Shown here: in pieces, positions 23,193-32,213 of the stretch
Layout of the letters: every line of letters begins with the position of its first letter
Position numbering within the stretch: position 1 is the stretch's first letter
Assembly: GCA_934120015.1 (NCBI GenBank)
Contig: CAKOTD010000009.1
Span: 1-41,581 of the forward strand
Source of the DNA: an uncultured Bacilli bacterium
Lineage (GTDB): Bacteria; Bacillota_I; Bacilli_A; RF39; UBA660
DNA: 41,581 nt
Direction: 5' to 3'
Position numbers and translations under genes: made by a program
Notes under the pieces: generated by a model
What the model was told of the DNA's origin: nothing
Database searches by the model: none
What the model saw: only the letters and a program-made list of their open reading frames with translations

Positions 23193-24404
23193 ATGTTAAA
23201 AAAGGTTTTTAGTTTGATTTCAATTTTTATTCTTATATTTCCTAATTTTGTAATACCTTCATTTATTATTAAGGCAAAGACATTAGGGGATGTAGAAGAA
23301 GAACTGGCTAAATATAAAGATGATTATGAAAATAATAGACTTTTGCAGCAGCAAACATCACAGCAGATGGAAGCAACTAAGCAAAAAATTATTAGCGCTA
23401 ATAATGAAATTATAAAGGCAAATAATGAAATAATGAAGTTAAATGAGGAGATAGAGGAGTTAAATATTTCGATTGCTAATAAAGAAGAAGAAATTAAAAC
23501 TATTTTAAATTTCTTTCAAAAATCAAATGGTGAATCGGCTTATCTTGAATATGCATTTGGAGCTAAGACTTTTACTGATTTTATATATAGAATGGCAGTT
23601 TCTGAACAACTTGCTAAATATAATAAAACCCTTATAAAAGAATATCAGGATAAGATTAGTGAAAATAATAAAAAGACTAAAGAGTTAGATCAAAAAAAGA
23701 AAGATTTAAGTAGTAGGCAGGCTGAACTTGAAAAATTGTATAGTTCCCTTAGTGTTGAACTTAGTAATTATGAGAATGAACAGGTTGATATTGAGGAAGA
23801 AATTCGTATGAAAGAGGATGCTATTGCAATGTACTATGAGATGGGATGTACTCCTTCTGATGATTTGGATGTTTGTACTGCAAAGAAATTACCACCTACA
23901 ACGGAATTATTTAGACCTTTAAAGGTAGGATATGTAACGCAAGAATTCGGTTATCCTGATTATGACACTTCTGGATTTTATTCATTCCATGGGGCTATTG
24001 ATGTTTCAACTTATGACAATAATACTCCTGTCTATGCGGCAGGTGCTGGAATGGTAGTTGCAATTTCAAGAAATCAATCTTGCGGAAGTAATATTGTTTA
24101 TATTCAACATAGGTTATATAGTGGTGAAACCTATACAACTGCATATTGGCATTTACGAAGAGTGTATGTTTCTGAGGGTGATACGGTAACAAAGGATACA
24201 CAAATAGGTATTATGGGTGGTGCAAGGTCTGATGGTGACAGGTGTTCTACAGGAGCGCATGTTCACTTTATAGTAGCAACCGGTTTATATTTAAAGGATT
24301 ATTATTATATATCTACATTTAATGCAAGAAGAATTAATCCAAGACTTGTTGTTAATTTCCCAGCTAAGTATGTAACTTTTAAAGATCGTTTGATTAAGTA
24401 CTAA
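23193..24404 (+). CDS. Secreted M23 murein hydrolase with coiled coil (EnvC-like)
   Basis: 403-residue exported peptidoglycan peptidase. A signal peptide spans about residues 1-29. A long coiled coil (about 30-220, rich in Gln, Glu, Lys and Asn) follows, then a LytM/M23 domain with the zinc and catalytic motifs FHGAIDVST (H-x3-D), YWHLRRV and GAHVHFIV. All catalytic residues are present, so it is a likely active endopeptidase, unlike EnvC. Coiled-coil M23 proteins of this layout in Bacillota work with FtsEX at division or elongation sites; ftsEX is not in the window. AAGGAGT precedes the ATG. A strong terminator follows. Confidence 0.92.
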   Translation: MLKKVFSLISIFILIFPNFVIPSFIIKAKTLGDVEEELAKYKDDYENNRLLQQQTSQQMEATKQKIISANNEIIKANNEIMKLNEEIEELNISIANKEEEIKTILNFFQKSNGESAYLEYAFGAKTFTDFIYRMAVSEQLAKYNKTLIKEYQDKISENNKKTKELDQKKKDLSSRQAELEKLYSSLSVELSNYENEQVDIEEEIRMKEDAIAMYYEMGCTPSDDLDVCTAKKLPPTTELFRPLKVGYVTQEFGYPDYDTSGFYSFHGAIDVSTYDNNTPVYAAGAGMVVAISRNQSCGSNIVYIQHRLYSGETYTTAYWHLRRVYVSEGDTVTKDTQIGIMGGARSDGDRCSTGAHVHFIVATGLYLKDYYYISTFNARRINPRLVVNFPAKYVTFKDRLIKY

Positions 24405-24410
24405 TTCGAC

Positions 24411-24444
24411 AAAAAATATAACATTATTATGTTATATTTTTTTT
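24411..24444 (+). terminator. Terminator after the M23 gene
   Basis: A perfect 14-bp stem (24411-24424 with 24429-24442), a 4-nt loop and a T-run. The right arm also contains the -10 box for the next gene. Confidence 0.85.
24430..24438 (+). promoter_or_regulatory. Possible -10 box of cse60 inside the terminator
   Basis: TG-T-TATATT in the right terminator arm ends 15 nt before the cse60 ATG. The arrangement implies a transcript that begins at the Shine-Dalgarno sequence. No -35 box is clear. Confidence 0.4.
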
Positions 24445-24453
24445 GGTGATGAT

Positions 24454-24624
24454 ATGAAAGTAAAATTGTTTGATGAGGGTCATGAAAAAGATTTAGAATC
24501 ATCTATTAATGATTTTTTAGATGATTTTGATGGTGAAATTATTGATATAAAATTCCAAACTGCAGTTAGTGTTTTTTCTGAAGAACAGGTGTTTTGTTTT
24601 TCGGCTATGGTTATTTATCGTTAA
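24454..24624 (+). CDS. Small Cse60-family protein
   Basis: 56-residue reading frame that is easily missed by length filters. It begins MKVKLFDEGHEKDLESSIN, continues with DGEIIDIKFQTAVSV and ends FCFSAMVIYR. This matches the Cse60 family: in Bacillus Cse60 is a small sporulation protein made under sigma-E. The start has GGTGATGAT directly upstream and the frame ends at a terminator. The family is also found in bacteria that do not sporulate, so it does not prove spore formation. Its molecular role is unknown. Confidence 0.82.
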   Translation: MKVKLFDEGHEKDLESSINDFLDDFDGEIIDIKFQTAVSVFSEEQVFCFSAMVIYR

Positions 24625-24648
24625 AAGTGCACAAAAGTGCATTTTTTT
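24624..24648 (+). terminator. Terminator after cse60
   Basis: AAAGTGCAC (24624-24632) pairs with GTGCATTTT (24637-24645) around AAAA with one G-U pair, followed by T residues. Confidence 0.85.
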
Positions 24649-24693
24649 GTAATAAAAATATATAAATTTCTTTAAAAAAAGGTTAAATTAATA

Positions 24694-24699
24694 TATAAT
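24694..24699 (+). promoter_or_regulatory. -10 box of comN-secDF-rel
   Basis: TATAAT is 29 nt before the ATG at 24729. The -35 region is poor. It would serve the long downstream group from comN to aspS, since no terminator or other promoter was seen until 33495. Confidence 0.4.
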
Positions 24700-24728
24700 A
24701 TAGGTATGATGTTTTATAGGAGGTAATA

Positions 24729-25040
24729 ATGGATGATGTGGCATTTTCTTCAATAGAAGAACTTTATAAAAGAGTAAAACCAGCGCTTGATACAAAATGT
24801 GAAGAAATGAAACGAACTGGTATAAATTATGTATCTGCTGAAGATGTATGGAATTATCTTAAAGATAATGTATGGAATAATAGTCGTAATTTAAGATTGT
24901 TTAGAATGGTTGATGATATATTAAATGCAGATAATATGCTAATTGATGACTATTTAAAAAGTAAAATGGGAGCTAAAGAAAGAAAAGTTTATTTTAGTGA
25001 TAAAATGGAGGACGATTTAAATGAAAGCAAAGTTAACTAA
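24729..25040 (+). CDS. comN: ComN-like post-transcriptional regulator
   Basis: 103-residue protein resembling Bacillus ComN (YrzD). The segment INYVSAEDVWNYLKDNVWNNSRNLRLFRMVDDILNADNMLIDDYL agrees with the family pattern of a DIW.YL motif followed by a helix and DIL. ComN is described as a regulator of comE mRNA that also interacts with the division protein DivIVA. Position next to secDF matches Bacillus. The start follows ATAGGAGG. The end overlaps secDF by 20 bp in another frame. Competence genes are not present here, so the role in this organism is open. Confidence 0.7.
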   Translation: MDDVAFSSIEELYKRVKPALDTKCEEMKRTGINYVSAEDVWNYLKDNVWNNSRNLRLFRMVDDILNADNMLIDDYLKSKMGAKERKVYFSDKMEDDLNESKVN

Positions 25041-27216
25041 AAATATATTTATTGTTATATTAATTTTATTAGTAGGAGGAATAATATCTATTCCTATATT
25101 AAAAGATATAAAATTTGGACTTGATTTAAAAGGCGGCTTTGAGGTCTTATATCAAGTTGATACTATTGATGATAGTACTTTAACAATGGATGCTGTTACA
25201 AATACATCTAAAACTTTAATTAAAAGAATAGATGTTCTTGGAGTATCAGAACCTAGTATTGTTATTGAAGGAACAGATAAAATTCGTGTTCAATTAGCTG
25301 GTGTTACTAACCCTGAAGAGGCACGAAAAGTATTAGGAAAGGCTGCAAGTTTGAGTTTTAGAAACACAAATGATGAATTGCTTATGACTAGTAGTGTTTT
25401 AAAAGCTGGTGCTGCTAGAGTATCACAAGATCAATATGGTAAACCTGCGGTATCATTATCAATTGCAGACAATGAAAAGTTTTATAAAGTAACTAAGGCT
25501 ATTAGTGAAAGTGATGACAAAACATTAGTTATTTGGTTAGATTTTGAAGATGGGACAGATTCGTATAGTAAGACTGGAAATGGTAGATTGTGTGGCACTG
25601 ATAATTCTAATTGTTTATCAAGTGCTACTGTTTCACAGGGATTTTCAAGTGATGTAATTATTCAGGGAAATTTTACCGAAAAAGAAGTAAAAACATTAGT
25701 TGAACTTATAAATTCAGGAAGTTTACCTACCAAGTTGACAGAAGTTTCTTCTAAGACGGTAGCAGCTTCATTTGGTGAATCTTCACTTACAAAAACATGT
25801 ATGGCGGGAATCATTGGTGTTGCAGGAATTGCGTTAGTATTAATTGTTATTTATAAGTTTTCAGGAATTATTGCTAGTGCATGTATGCTTATATATGCTT
25901 TATCAACACTTTTTACATTTTGGTTAGTAGGTGGTGTACTTACACTTCCTGGAATTGCTGCAATGGTAATTGGAATAGGTATGGCAGTTGATTCATGTGT
26001 TATTACATTTGCTAGAATTAAAGATGAATTAAAGGGTGGAACAAAGCTTCAGATGGCATATAAGAATGGTAATAAAAATTCTTTTGCCACTATATTTGAT
26101 TCAAACCTTACAACATTATTAGTTGCTATTGTACTTTTTATTTTAGGTGAAAGTAGTGTAAAAGGTTTTGCTACAATGTTAATTATAAGTACTATTGTAA
26201 CTATGATTATTATGGTTTTTGTTAATAGATCATTACTTGATATGTTTGTTAAAACAAAGTATTTTGATGAAAAACTATATTCATTTATTGGTTATAAGGA
26301 ACATAAAGATAAAAAACATGAATTTAACTTTGTAAAATTTGGTCATAAATGCATTTTATTTTCAAGTTTATTTATTGTATTTGGACTTGTATGGGTTTTC
26401 AAATTTGGTATGAAATTAGGTATTGATTTTAAAGGTGGAACTTCGATTACATTAAAAACAGAAAATGTTCTTAAAATGGATGATATTAAAAATGATATTC
26501 AAAAGATGGAATATGAATTATATGAAGTAGAAGAGATTAGTGATAATAATGTTATTATTAAAATTTCTAATTCCTTAACACAAGAACAGGTGCTTGAAAC
26601 CGAAAAGTATTTTAAAGAAAAGTATGAGGCTCAGACTGATATAGGTGTTGTTTCTAATGTTGTAAAAAAACAATTAGTTAAGAATGCAGTTTATTCGCTT
26701 ATAATTGCGTCTATCTTTATAGTAATATATATATCAATTAGATTTAAGTTTAGTTTTGCTATTGGTGCTATTGTTGCTTTATTACATGATGTACTTGCAA
26801 TTGTGATTTTATTTAGTATGTTTAAATTAGAAGTTAATAGTATTTTTATTGCTGCAATTTTGTCAATTATTGGATATTCAATTAATGATACTATTGTTAC
26901 ATTTGATAGAATTAGAGAGCATTTGAAAGAAAAACAAAAGAATTGTATTGCTTCAAAAGAAGTATTAACTAGTGTTGTTAATTTAAGTTTAAAACAAACT
27001 ATAGTAAGAAGTGCAATTACAACTACTACTACTTTAATTCCAGTTGTTGCTCTTATTGCTTTTGGTTCACACGAAATAGTTAACTTTAATATAGCACTTT
27101 TAATTGGGTTAGTTGCTGGAACTTATTCATCATTGTTTATAGCAAGTCAGATATGGCTTATGATTGAAAAACATAGTGCAGGTAAACCAATTAAAAAGAA
27201 ATGGTATGAAGAATGA
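25021..27216 (+). CDS. secDF: Fused protein translocase subunit SecDF
   Basis: 731-residue fusion of SecD and SecF, which uses the proton motive force to help pull secreted proteins through SecYEG. The SecD half begins IPILKDIKFGLDLKGGFEVLYQVD and carries the second motif AMVIGIGMAVDSCVITFARIKDEL. The SecF half starts near residue 440 with MKLGIDFKGGTSITL and ends with IGYSINDTIVTFDRIREHLKE. Twelve membrane segments are expected. The fusion is typical of Bacilli; Clostridia usually have separate genes. GGAGG precedes the ATG inside comN. In Bacillus recJ and apt separate secDF from rel; here they are absent. Confidence 0.97.
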   Translation: MKAKLTKNIFIVILILLVGGIISIPILKDIKFGLDLKGGFEVLYQVDTIDDSTLTMDAVTNTSKTLIKRIDVLGVSEPSIVIEGTDKIRVQLAGVTNPEEARKVLGKAASLSFRNTNDELLMTSSVLKAGAARVSQDQYGKPAVSLSIADNEKFYKVTKAISESDDKTLVIWLDFEDGTDSYSKTGNGRLCGTDNSNCLSSATVSQGFSSDVIIQGNFTEKEVKTLVELINSGSLPTKLTEVSSKTVAASFGESSLTKTCMAGIIGVAGIALVLIVIYKFSGIIASACMLIYALSTLFTFWLVGGVLTLPGIAAMVIGIGMAVDSCVITFARIKDELKGGTKLQMAYKNGNKNSFATIFDSNLTTLLVAIVLFILGESSVKGFATMLIISTIVTMIIMVFVNRSLLDMFVKTKYFDEKLYSFIGYKEHKDKKHEFNFVKFGHKCILFSSLFIVFGLVWVFKFGMKLGIDFKGGTSITLKTENVLKMDDIKNDIQKMEYELYEVEEISDNNVIIKISNSLTQEQVLETEKYFKEKYEAQTDIGVVSNVVKKQLVKNAVYSLIIASIFIVIYISIRFKFSFAIGAIVALLHDVLAIVILFSMFKLEVNSIFIAAILSIIGYSINDTIVTFDRIREHLKEKQKNCIASKEVLTSVVNLSLKQTIVRSAITTTTTLIPVVALIAFGSHEIVNFNIALLIGLVAGTYSSLFIASQIWLMIEKHSAGKPIKKKWYEE

Positions 27217-27225
27217 GATGATTAA

Positions 27226-29397
27226 ATGAATAAACAAATTAAAAGTATTGATGAGTTAATGACTGCAGTTAAAACATATATTGATAATCCTTTAGAATTA
27301 AACTTAATTGAAAAAACTTATCAATATATTGAAAAGAAGTATTTTGGGGTAAAGCGTTTAACGGGTGACGATTTTTGCATTCATCCGTTAAATGTTGCCT
27401 ATATACTTACTGATTTAAAGGTTGATTGTTCAACTATATGTGCAGCACTTCTTCATGAGGTTCTAAAGGATGAAAATGTTACAAAAAAAGATATAGAGGA
27501 AATGTTTAGCCCAGAGATAGCTCTATTAGTTGATGGCATAAATCGTATAAATAAGATAAGTTTTTCTAGTGATAGTGAAAGTACTACTAATAATAATCGT
27601 AAAATATTGGTTGGTCTTACTGAAGATGTTAGAGTAATTTTTATAAAACTTGCTGATAGGCTTCATAATATGCGTACTATTTGGGTACATCCAGATAGTG
27701 TTCAAAAAGAAAAAGCTAAAGAAACTCTTGATATACTAGCACCTATTGCTCATCGTATAGGTATTAGTAAGATTAAGAGTGAACTTGAAGATTTGGCTCT
27801 TCGTTATTACAAGCCAGATGCTTATTTTTCCATTGTTGAAACCTTGAATAAAACAAAGACTGAAAGAGATAACCTCGTAAATGAAATGAAAGAAAATATT
27901 TCTAAGTTGTTAAATGATAATGGTATTAAGCATGAAATTAAAGGTAGAGCAAAAAGCATTTATAGTATCTATAAAAAACTTGATAAGGGTAAAAAATTTA
28001 GTGATATATATGATTTACTTGCCTTAAGAGTATATGTAGATAAGACACAAGAATGTTATCAAGTATTGGGATTAATACATTCAATTTATAAACCATTACC
28101 TAAAAGGTTTAAGGATTATATTGCTATGCCTAAACCTAATATGTATCAGTCACTTCATACAACAGTAATTGGTATTGATGGAAATTTTTTTGAGATACAG
28201 ATAAGAACTTATGAAATGGATTATATAGCAGAAAAAGGTATTGCTGCTCACTGGTCTTATAAAGAACATGGTAGTAATTCTAAAGCTATGGTTAATACTA
28301 TGGAGCAGAAGTTACAATTCTTTAGAACTGTTATGGAACTTAAAGAGGATTCTATTTCAGAAGATGAGGTTGCAAAAACATTAAGTAAGGACTTTTTTAA
28401 AGACACAATATTTGTTTTTACTCCAAAAGGTGATGTATTAGAACTTGCTAAAGGGTCAACCCCAATTGATTTTGCTTATGCAGTTCATACTGATGTTGGT
28501 AATAAAATGGTTGGAGCAATTGTTAATGGTGTTATTGTTCCGTTTGATTATAAACTTCATGATAATGATGTTGTTAAAATTAATATTAATAAAAATTCAA
28601 GTGGTCCTAGTCATGAATGGTTAAAAATGGCTAAAACATCTGGTGCTAAAAATAAGATTAAGGGCTTTTTAAATCGTATTGATCGTAGTGAATATTTGAA
28701 AAATGGACAGGAATTATTAAATAAAGAATTAAAGAAACAAAAAATACCAGTTAATGAATTTTTAAATGATGAAAATATTGATAAAATTGTTACTGAATTA
28801 AGGGTAAGTGACATGTTTGAAGTATATATTGGTCTTGGAAGTAATAAAATAACATTGAAACAATTAATGGGTATTGTTAATGATAATTATATTTCGAAAG
28901 AGGAACTTATTCTAAAGAAGACAAATAATAATAATAATTTGATTAATACATCTAAACCAAATAAAAATGATATTATTGTAGAAGGCATTGATGAAATTAA
29001 AGTTAATGTTGCTTCTTGTTGCAAACCAATTCCTGGTGATAATATAGTTGGATTTATTACTAAGGGATATGGTATTACTATTCATAAAAGTGATTGTCCT
29101 AATATTGAAAGTGATGAAGAAAGATTAATTGATGTTTCTTGGAATAAAAATATAAGTCAGAAATATTTAACGACGATTATAGTTAGAAGCTTAGTTAATA
29201 ATAATGTTTTAATTGATTTAATAGCTAAAGGAACTAATAATGATATTAATATAAAAGCAATTAATACTTATAGTAGTAATGATGGAATTTCTTATGAGAT
29301 TACTATTGACGTATTAAATAAAGAAAAACTAGATAAATATCTTAATGAAATAAAAAATATAAATAATGTGATTGATGTACAAAGATTAATTAAATAA
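27226..29397 (+). CDS. rel: Rel/SpoT-family (p)ppGpp synthetase with altered hydrolase site
   Basis: 723-residue long RelA/SpoT homologue with HD, synthetase, TGS, conserved-cysteine and ACT domains in order. The synthetase side looks intact: GRAKSIYSIYKKL, the RFKD motif of bifunctional Rel enzymes, MPKPNMYQSLHTTV and EIQIRT. TGS begins DTIFVFTPKGDVLELAKGSTP; cysteines are in VASCCKPIPGD and KSDCPNI. In the HD domain His53, His77, Asp144 and Asn148 are present, in the same numbering as streptococcal Rel. But the HDxxED motif reads HEVLKD: Asp78 is Glu and Glu81 is Lys. Hydrolase activity may be reduced or lost. The gene starts 9 bp after secDF. Confidence 0.95.
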   Translation: MNKQIKSIDELMTAVKTYIDNPLELNLIEKTYQYIEKKYFGVKRLTGDDFCIHPLNVAYILTDLKVDCSTICAALLHEVLKDENVTKKDIEEMFSPEIALLVDGINRINKISFSSDSESTTNNNRKILVGLTEDVRVIFIKLADRLHNMRTIWVHPDSVQKEKAKETLDILAPIAHRIGISKIKSELEDLALRYYKPDAYFSIVETLNKTKTERDNLVNEMKENISKLLNDNGIKHEIKGRAKSIYSIYKKLDKGKKFSDIYDLLALRVYVDKTQECYQVLGLIHSIYKPLPKRFKDYIAMPKPNMYQSLHTTVIGIDGNFFEIQIRTYEMDYIAEKGIAAHWSYKEHGSNSKAMVNTMEQKLQFFRTVMELKEDSISEDEVAKTLSKDFFKDTIFVFTPKGDVLELAKGSTPIDFAYAVHTDVGNKMVGAIVNGVIVPFDYKLHDNDVVKININKNSSGPSHEWLKMAKTSGAKNKIKGFLNRIDRSEYLKNGQELLNKELKKQKIPVNEFLNDENIDKIVTELRVSDMFEVYIGLGSNKITLKQLMGIVNDNYISKEELILKKTNNNNNLINTSKPNKNDIIVEGIDEIKVNVASCCKPIPGDNIVGFITKGYGITIHKSDCPNIESDEERLIDVSWNKNISQKYLTTIIVRSLVNNNVLIDLIAKGTNNDINIKAINTYSSNDGISYEITIDVLNKEKLDKYLNEIKNINNVIDVQRLIK

Positions 29398-29426
29398 CCC
29401 GTTAATAAAAGGATAGGGTATGGTTA

Positions 29427-30464
29427 ATGTTAAAAAATAATTTAAACTTTAAATTAGTAAATATATGTTTAATATGTTTAATAGTTTATCTTATTTGTAT
29501 ATCAGGAAATACATGGATAGAAATATTTTCTTTTGTAAAAAAAATATTTCTTCCGATTGTACTTTCTTTTTCTGCTTCCTATGCAGTATACCCTATAATA
29601 TCCTTTTTTACTAGTAGAAATTTGAATAAAAATATTTCTATTTTATTGGTGCTTGTATTATTTATAGGTGTAGTTGTACTAATGATAGTTCTTTTAATCC
29701 CATTATTGAAGATTCAATTAAAAGAGTTATTTTTTCAAACTATTACACTCTTAGATAATCTATCAAGTAAATATAATATAAATTTTGATGTAGTATATGA
29801 GTATATTAATAACAATTTTATGAATATATCATCGTATACTTTTAAATATATAAATTTAATATTAAATTACTTGTCATCCTTTTTAATCTTTATTTCTATT
29901 TTTATATATTTACTAGTAGATATGGATAATATTAGAGATAAAGTTAGAAATATTTTATATAATAAATCAATAAAAGTTTATAATTTATTTAATAATATTG
30001 ATGATAAATTAAAAAAGTATTTTTCTGGCTTTTTTAAGATAATAATTATAACTTTGATTGAATATAGTTTAAGTTTTTTGGTGATTGGACATCCTAATTT
30101 TCTTTTAATTGGTGTAATGGCAGCTATTGGTAGTTTTATTCCGTGTTTTGGTGGAATAATGGTAAATATTTTTGCTGCTCTTCTAGCACTTACTATAGGT
30201 AAAGATTTATTTATTAAGACGATTATTTTATTTATTATCTTATCTTTTTTAGACAGTTATCTTATCAATCCATATGTGTATGGCAAAACTAATGAATTAC
30301 ATCCTGTTATCACTATATTTGCGGTATCAGCTGGAGGAACTTTATTTGGAATTTTAGGAATAGTATTATCTCTACCAATAACAATAATAATAATTGAAAT
30401 ATTTTCCTTTTTTAAATCTGATATATATGATAAAATAAATACGAAAAATTTTAATAAGAGGTGA
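29427..30464 (+). CDS. AI-2E family transporter
   Basis: 345-residue integral membrane protein of the AI-2 exporter family (YtvI/PerM type). Seven or eight hydrophobic segments are visible; the C-terminal core with IGSFIPCFGGIMVNIFAALLAL, LDSYLINPYVYGKTNELHPVITIFAV and GGTLFGILGIVLSLPI is diagnostic. Family members export small molecules or ions (some act as Na+/H+ antiporters); the substrate here cannot be told. It sits between rel and hisS, where Bacillus has dtd and lytH. The start codon has only a weak ribosome binding site (AAGGATAGGG). Confidence 0.88.
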   Translation: MLKNNLNFKLVNICLICLIVYLICISGNTWIEIFSFVKKIFLPIVLSFSASYAVYPIISFFTSRNLNKNISILLVLVLFIGVVVLMIVLLIPLLKIQLKELFFQTITLLDNLSSKYNINFDVVYEYINNNFMNISSYTFKYINLILNYLSSFLIFISIFIYLLVDMDNIRDKVRNILYNKSIKVYNLFNNIDDKLKKYFSGFFKIIIITLIEYSLSFLVIGHPNFLLIGVMAAIGSFIPCFGGIMVNIFAALLALTIGKDLFIKTIILFIILSFLDSYLINPYVYGKTNELHPVITIFAVSAGGTLFGILGIVLSLPITIIIIEIFSFFKSDIYDKINTKNFNKR

Positions 30465-30468
30465 TTTT

Positions 30469-31734
30469 ATGTTGCAAAAACCAAAAGGAACTTATGATGT
30501 TTATGGAAATATGGGTAAAAAAATAGTTTATCTTGAAAATTTACTTAAAGCCTTAATGGAAAAATATAATTATGAATATGTTAGAACACCTTTGTTTGAA
30601 TCAAGTGAATTATTTCATAGAGGCGTAGGAGAAACATCAGATATAGTTTCTAAAGAAACTTATGATTTTGTTGATCGTGGTGAAAGACATATGACACTAA
30701 GACCTGAGGGAACAGCTGGCGTTGTTAGAAGCTTTATAGAAAATAAAATGTATGGAAGAGCTGATTTACCTGTTAAACTATGGTATTTTGGACCTATGTA
30801 TCGTTATGAAAGACCCCAATCAGGAAGATATAGAGAATTTTATCAATTTGGTGTTGAGGCCTTTTGTAGTGATGATCCAATGCTTGATGCTGAAATAATT
30901 AGTATACCAGTTAATTTTTATAAATTACTTGGATTAAAAGGTATAAAAGTAAATATCAATACACTAGGTGATACAGAGTCAAGATTAAAATATCGAGAGG
31001 CTTTAATTAATTATTTTAGACCATATATTGATTCATTATGTGATGATTGTAAAGCAAGATTTGAAAAAAATCCACTTAGAATATTAGATTGTAAAGTTGA
31101 TCATGATTTAGATATTATGAAAAATGCTCCTAAAATAATTGATTACTTAAATGAAAGTAGTAGAAAGCATTTTGAAAAAGTAAAGGAATATTTAGAGGCT
31201 TTAAATATTGATTATACAGTTAATTATTCTATTGTTAGAGGCCTTGATTATTATACACACACTGTTTTTGAAGTTGAAGCAAGTGTGGAGGGCTTTGGAA
31301 GTCAAAATGTTCTTTGTGCTGGTGGAAGATATAATGGTTTAGTAGAAACAATTGGTGGTCCTCAAACACCGGGTGTTGGTTTTGCCCTTGGACTTGAAAG
31401 ATTACTTGTTGCTCTTGAATATGAAAAGTTAGAGCCATGGGAAGATAAAACAACCGATTTTTATATTGCACCGATGGATGATACTTGTAAAAGTTATTCT
31501 TTGAAAGTTTTAAATATGCTTCGTATGAATGGTTTTAATGGTGATATGGATTATATGAATAGATCACTTAAAAGTAATTTTAAACAAGCTGAAAGATTAA
31601 ATACTAAGTATATAATTATTATAGGAAATGATGAAATAGAAAATAATATGGTAACAATTAAGAATAATGAAACAAAAGAATCAAAAACAGTTGCTTTTGA
31701 TGATATTGTTGATTATTTTGATGAGGTAATGTAG
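30469..31734 (+). CDS. hisS: Histidine-tRNA ligase
   Basis: 421-residue class II histidyl-tRNA synthetase. The N-terminus QKPKGTYDVYG, motif 2 region LWYFGPMYRYERPQSGRYREFYQFGVEAF, HisA motif SIVRGLDYYTHTVFEVE and motif 3 PGVGFALGLERLLVALE are present. The C-terminal anticodon domain carries MNRSLKSNFKQAERLNTKYIIIIG. Length matches the family (about 425). GAGGTGATTTT precedes the ATG, 4 bp after the transporter gene. It is the start of the conserved hisS-aspS order, with one unknown gene inserted. Confidence 0.97.
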   Translation: MLQKPKGTYDVYGNMGKKIVYLENLLKALMEKYNYEYVRTPLFESSELFHRGVGETSDIVSKETYDFVDRGERHMTLRPEGTAGVVRSFIENKMYGRADLPVKLWYFGPMYRYERPQSGRYREFYQFGVEAFCSDDPMLDAEIISIPVNFYKLLGLKGIKVNINTLGDTESRLKYREALINYFRPYIDSLCDDCKARFEKNPLRILDCKVDHDLDIMKNAPKIIDYLNESSRKHFEKVKEYLEALNIDYTVNYSIVRGLDYYTHTVFEVEASVEGFGSQNVLCAGGRYNGLVETIGGPQTPGVGFALGLERLLVALEYEKLEPWEDKTTDFYIAPMDDTCKSYSLKVLNMLRMNGFNGDMDYMNRSLKSNFKQAERLNTKYIIIIGNDEIENNMVTIKNNETKESKTVAFDDIVDYFDEVM

Positions 31735-32213
31735 TGGATTTTACTAAATATGATGATGTATTAAAAATGAAAGGTTATGACGGATATATAGATCCACAAG
31801 GTCATTTTTATAGAGTAAAAACAAGATTAAGACCTACTTGTAATCATGAAATATGGGCAGAAGAATATTTAAAAACTAATGCCCTTAATTGTCGTGATAT
31901 TGCTGTTAGTGAGTCTTTAATATTAAATCTTGTAACATTAAAGACATATACTGAAAAATTAATTCATCTATATGGATTTATATATTATAGTCATGATGAA
32001 CTTTTATATAAACCCATTATAAAGTTACCTAATCCTAAAATATTTGGTAAGTGCGCTACGGAAGAGCAAATGGATGCACTTTATAGTATTATGTTAATAA
32101 ATAATGAAAATACTAATATTCCTATTTTTGATGGTGCACTTGATTATATTGGTCTTGAAGATGAAAGTAAAGAGGTAGATTATGAAGAAGATAAATATAA
32201 AAGATTTAAATAA
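31734..32213 (+). CDS. Hypothetical protein between hisS and aspS
   Basis: 159-residue soluble protein that I do not recognise. It starts with GTG overlapping the last base of the hisS stop codon (TAGTG), with GAGGT 6 nt upstream, and overlaps aspS by 32 bp in another frame. These tight overlaps argue strongly for a real, co-translated gene. The sequence has a basic-aromatic N-terminal half (YRVKTRLRPTCNHEIWAEEYL) and a very acidic tail (EDESKEVDYEEDKYKRFK). No cysteine cluster, membrane segment or nucleotide-binding motif is visible. A link to tRNA charging is suggested only by position. Confidence 0.72.
   Translation: MDFTKYDDVLKMKGYDGYIDPQGHFYRVKTRLRPTCNHEIWAEEYLKTNALNCRDIAVSESLILNLVTLKTYTEKLIHLYGFIYYSHDELLYKPIIKLPNPKIFGKCATEEQMDALYSIMLINNENTNIPIFDGALDYIGLEDESKEVDYEEDKYKRFK

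Noticed and set aside
31734..32213. Non-coding spacer between hisS and aspS
   Set aside because: A well-placed ribosome binding site, overlap with both neighbours and a 159-codon frame support a gene.
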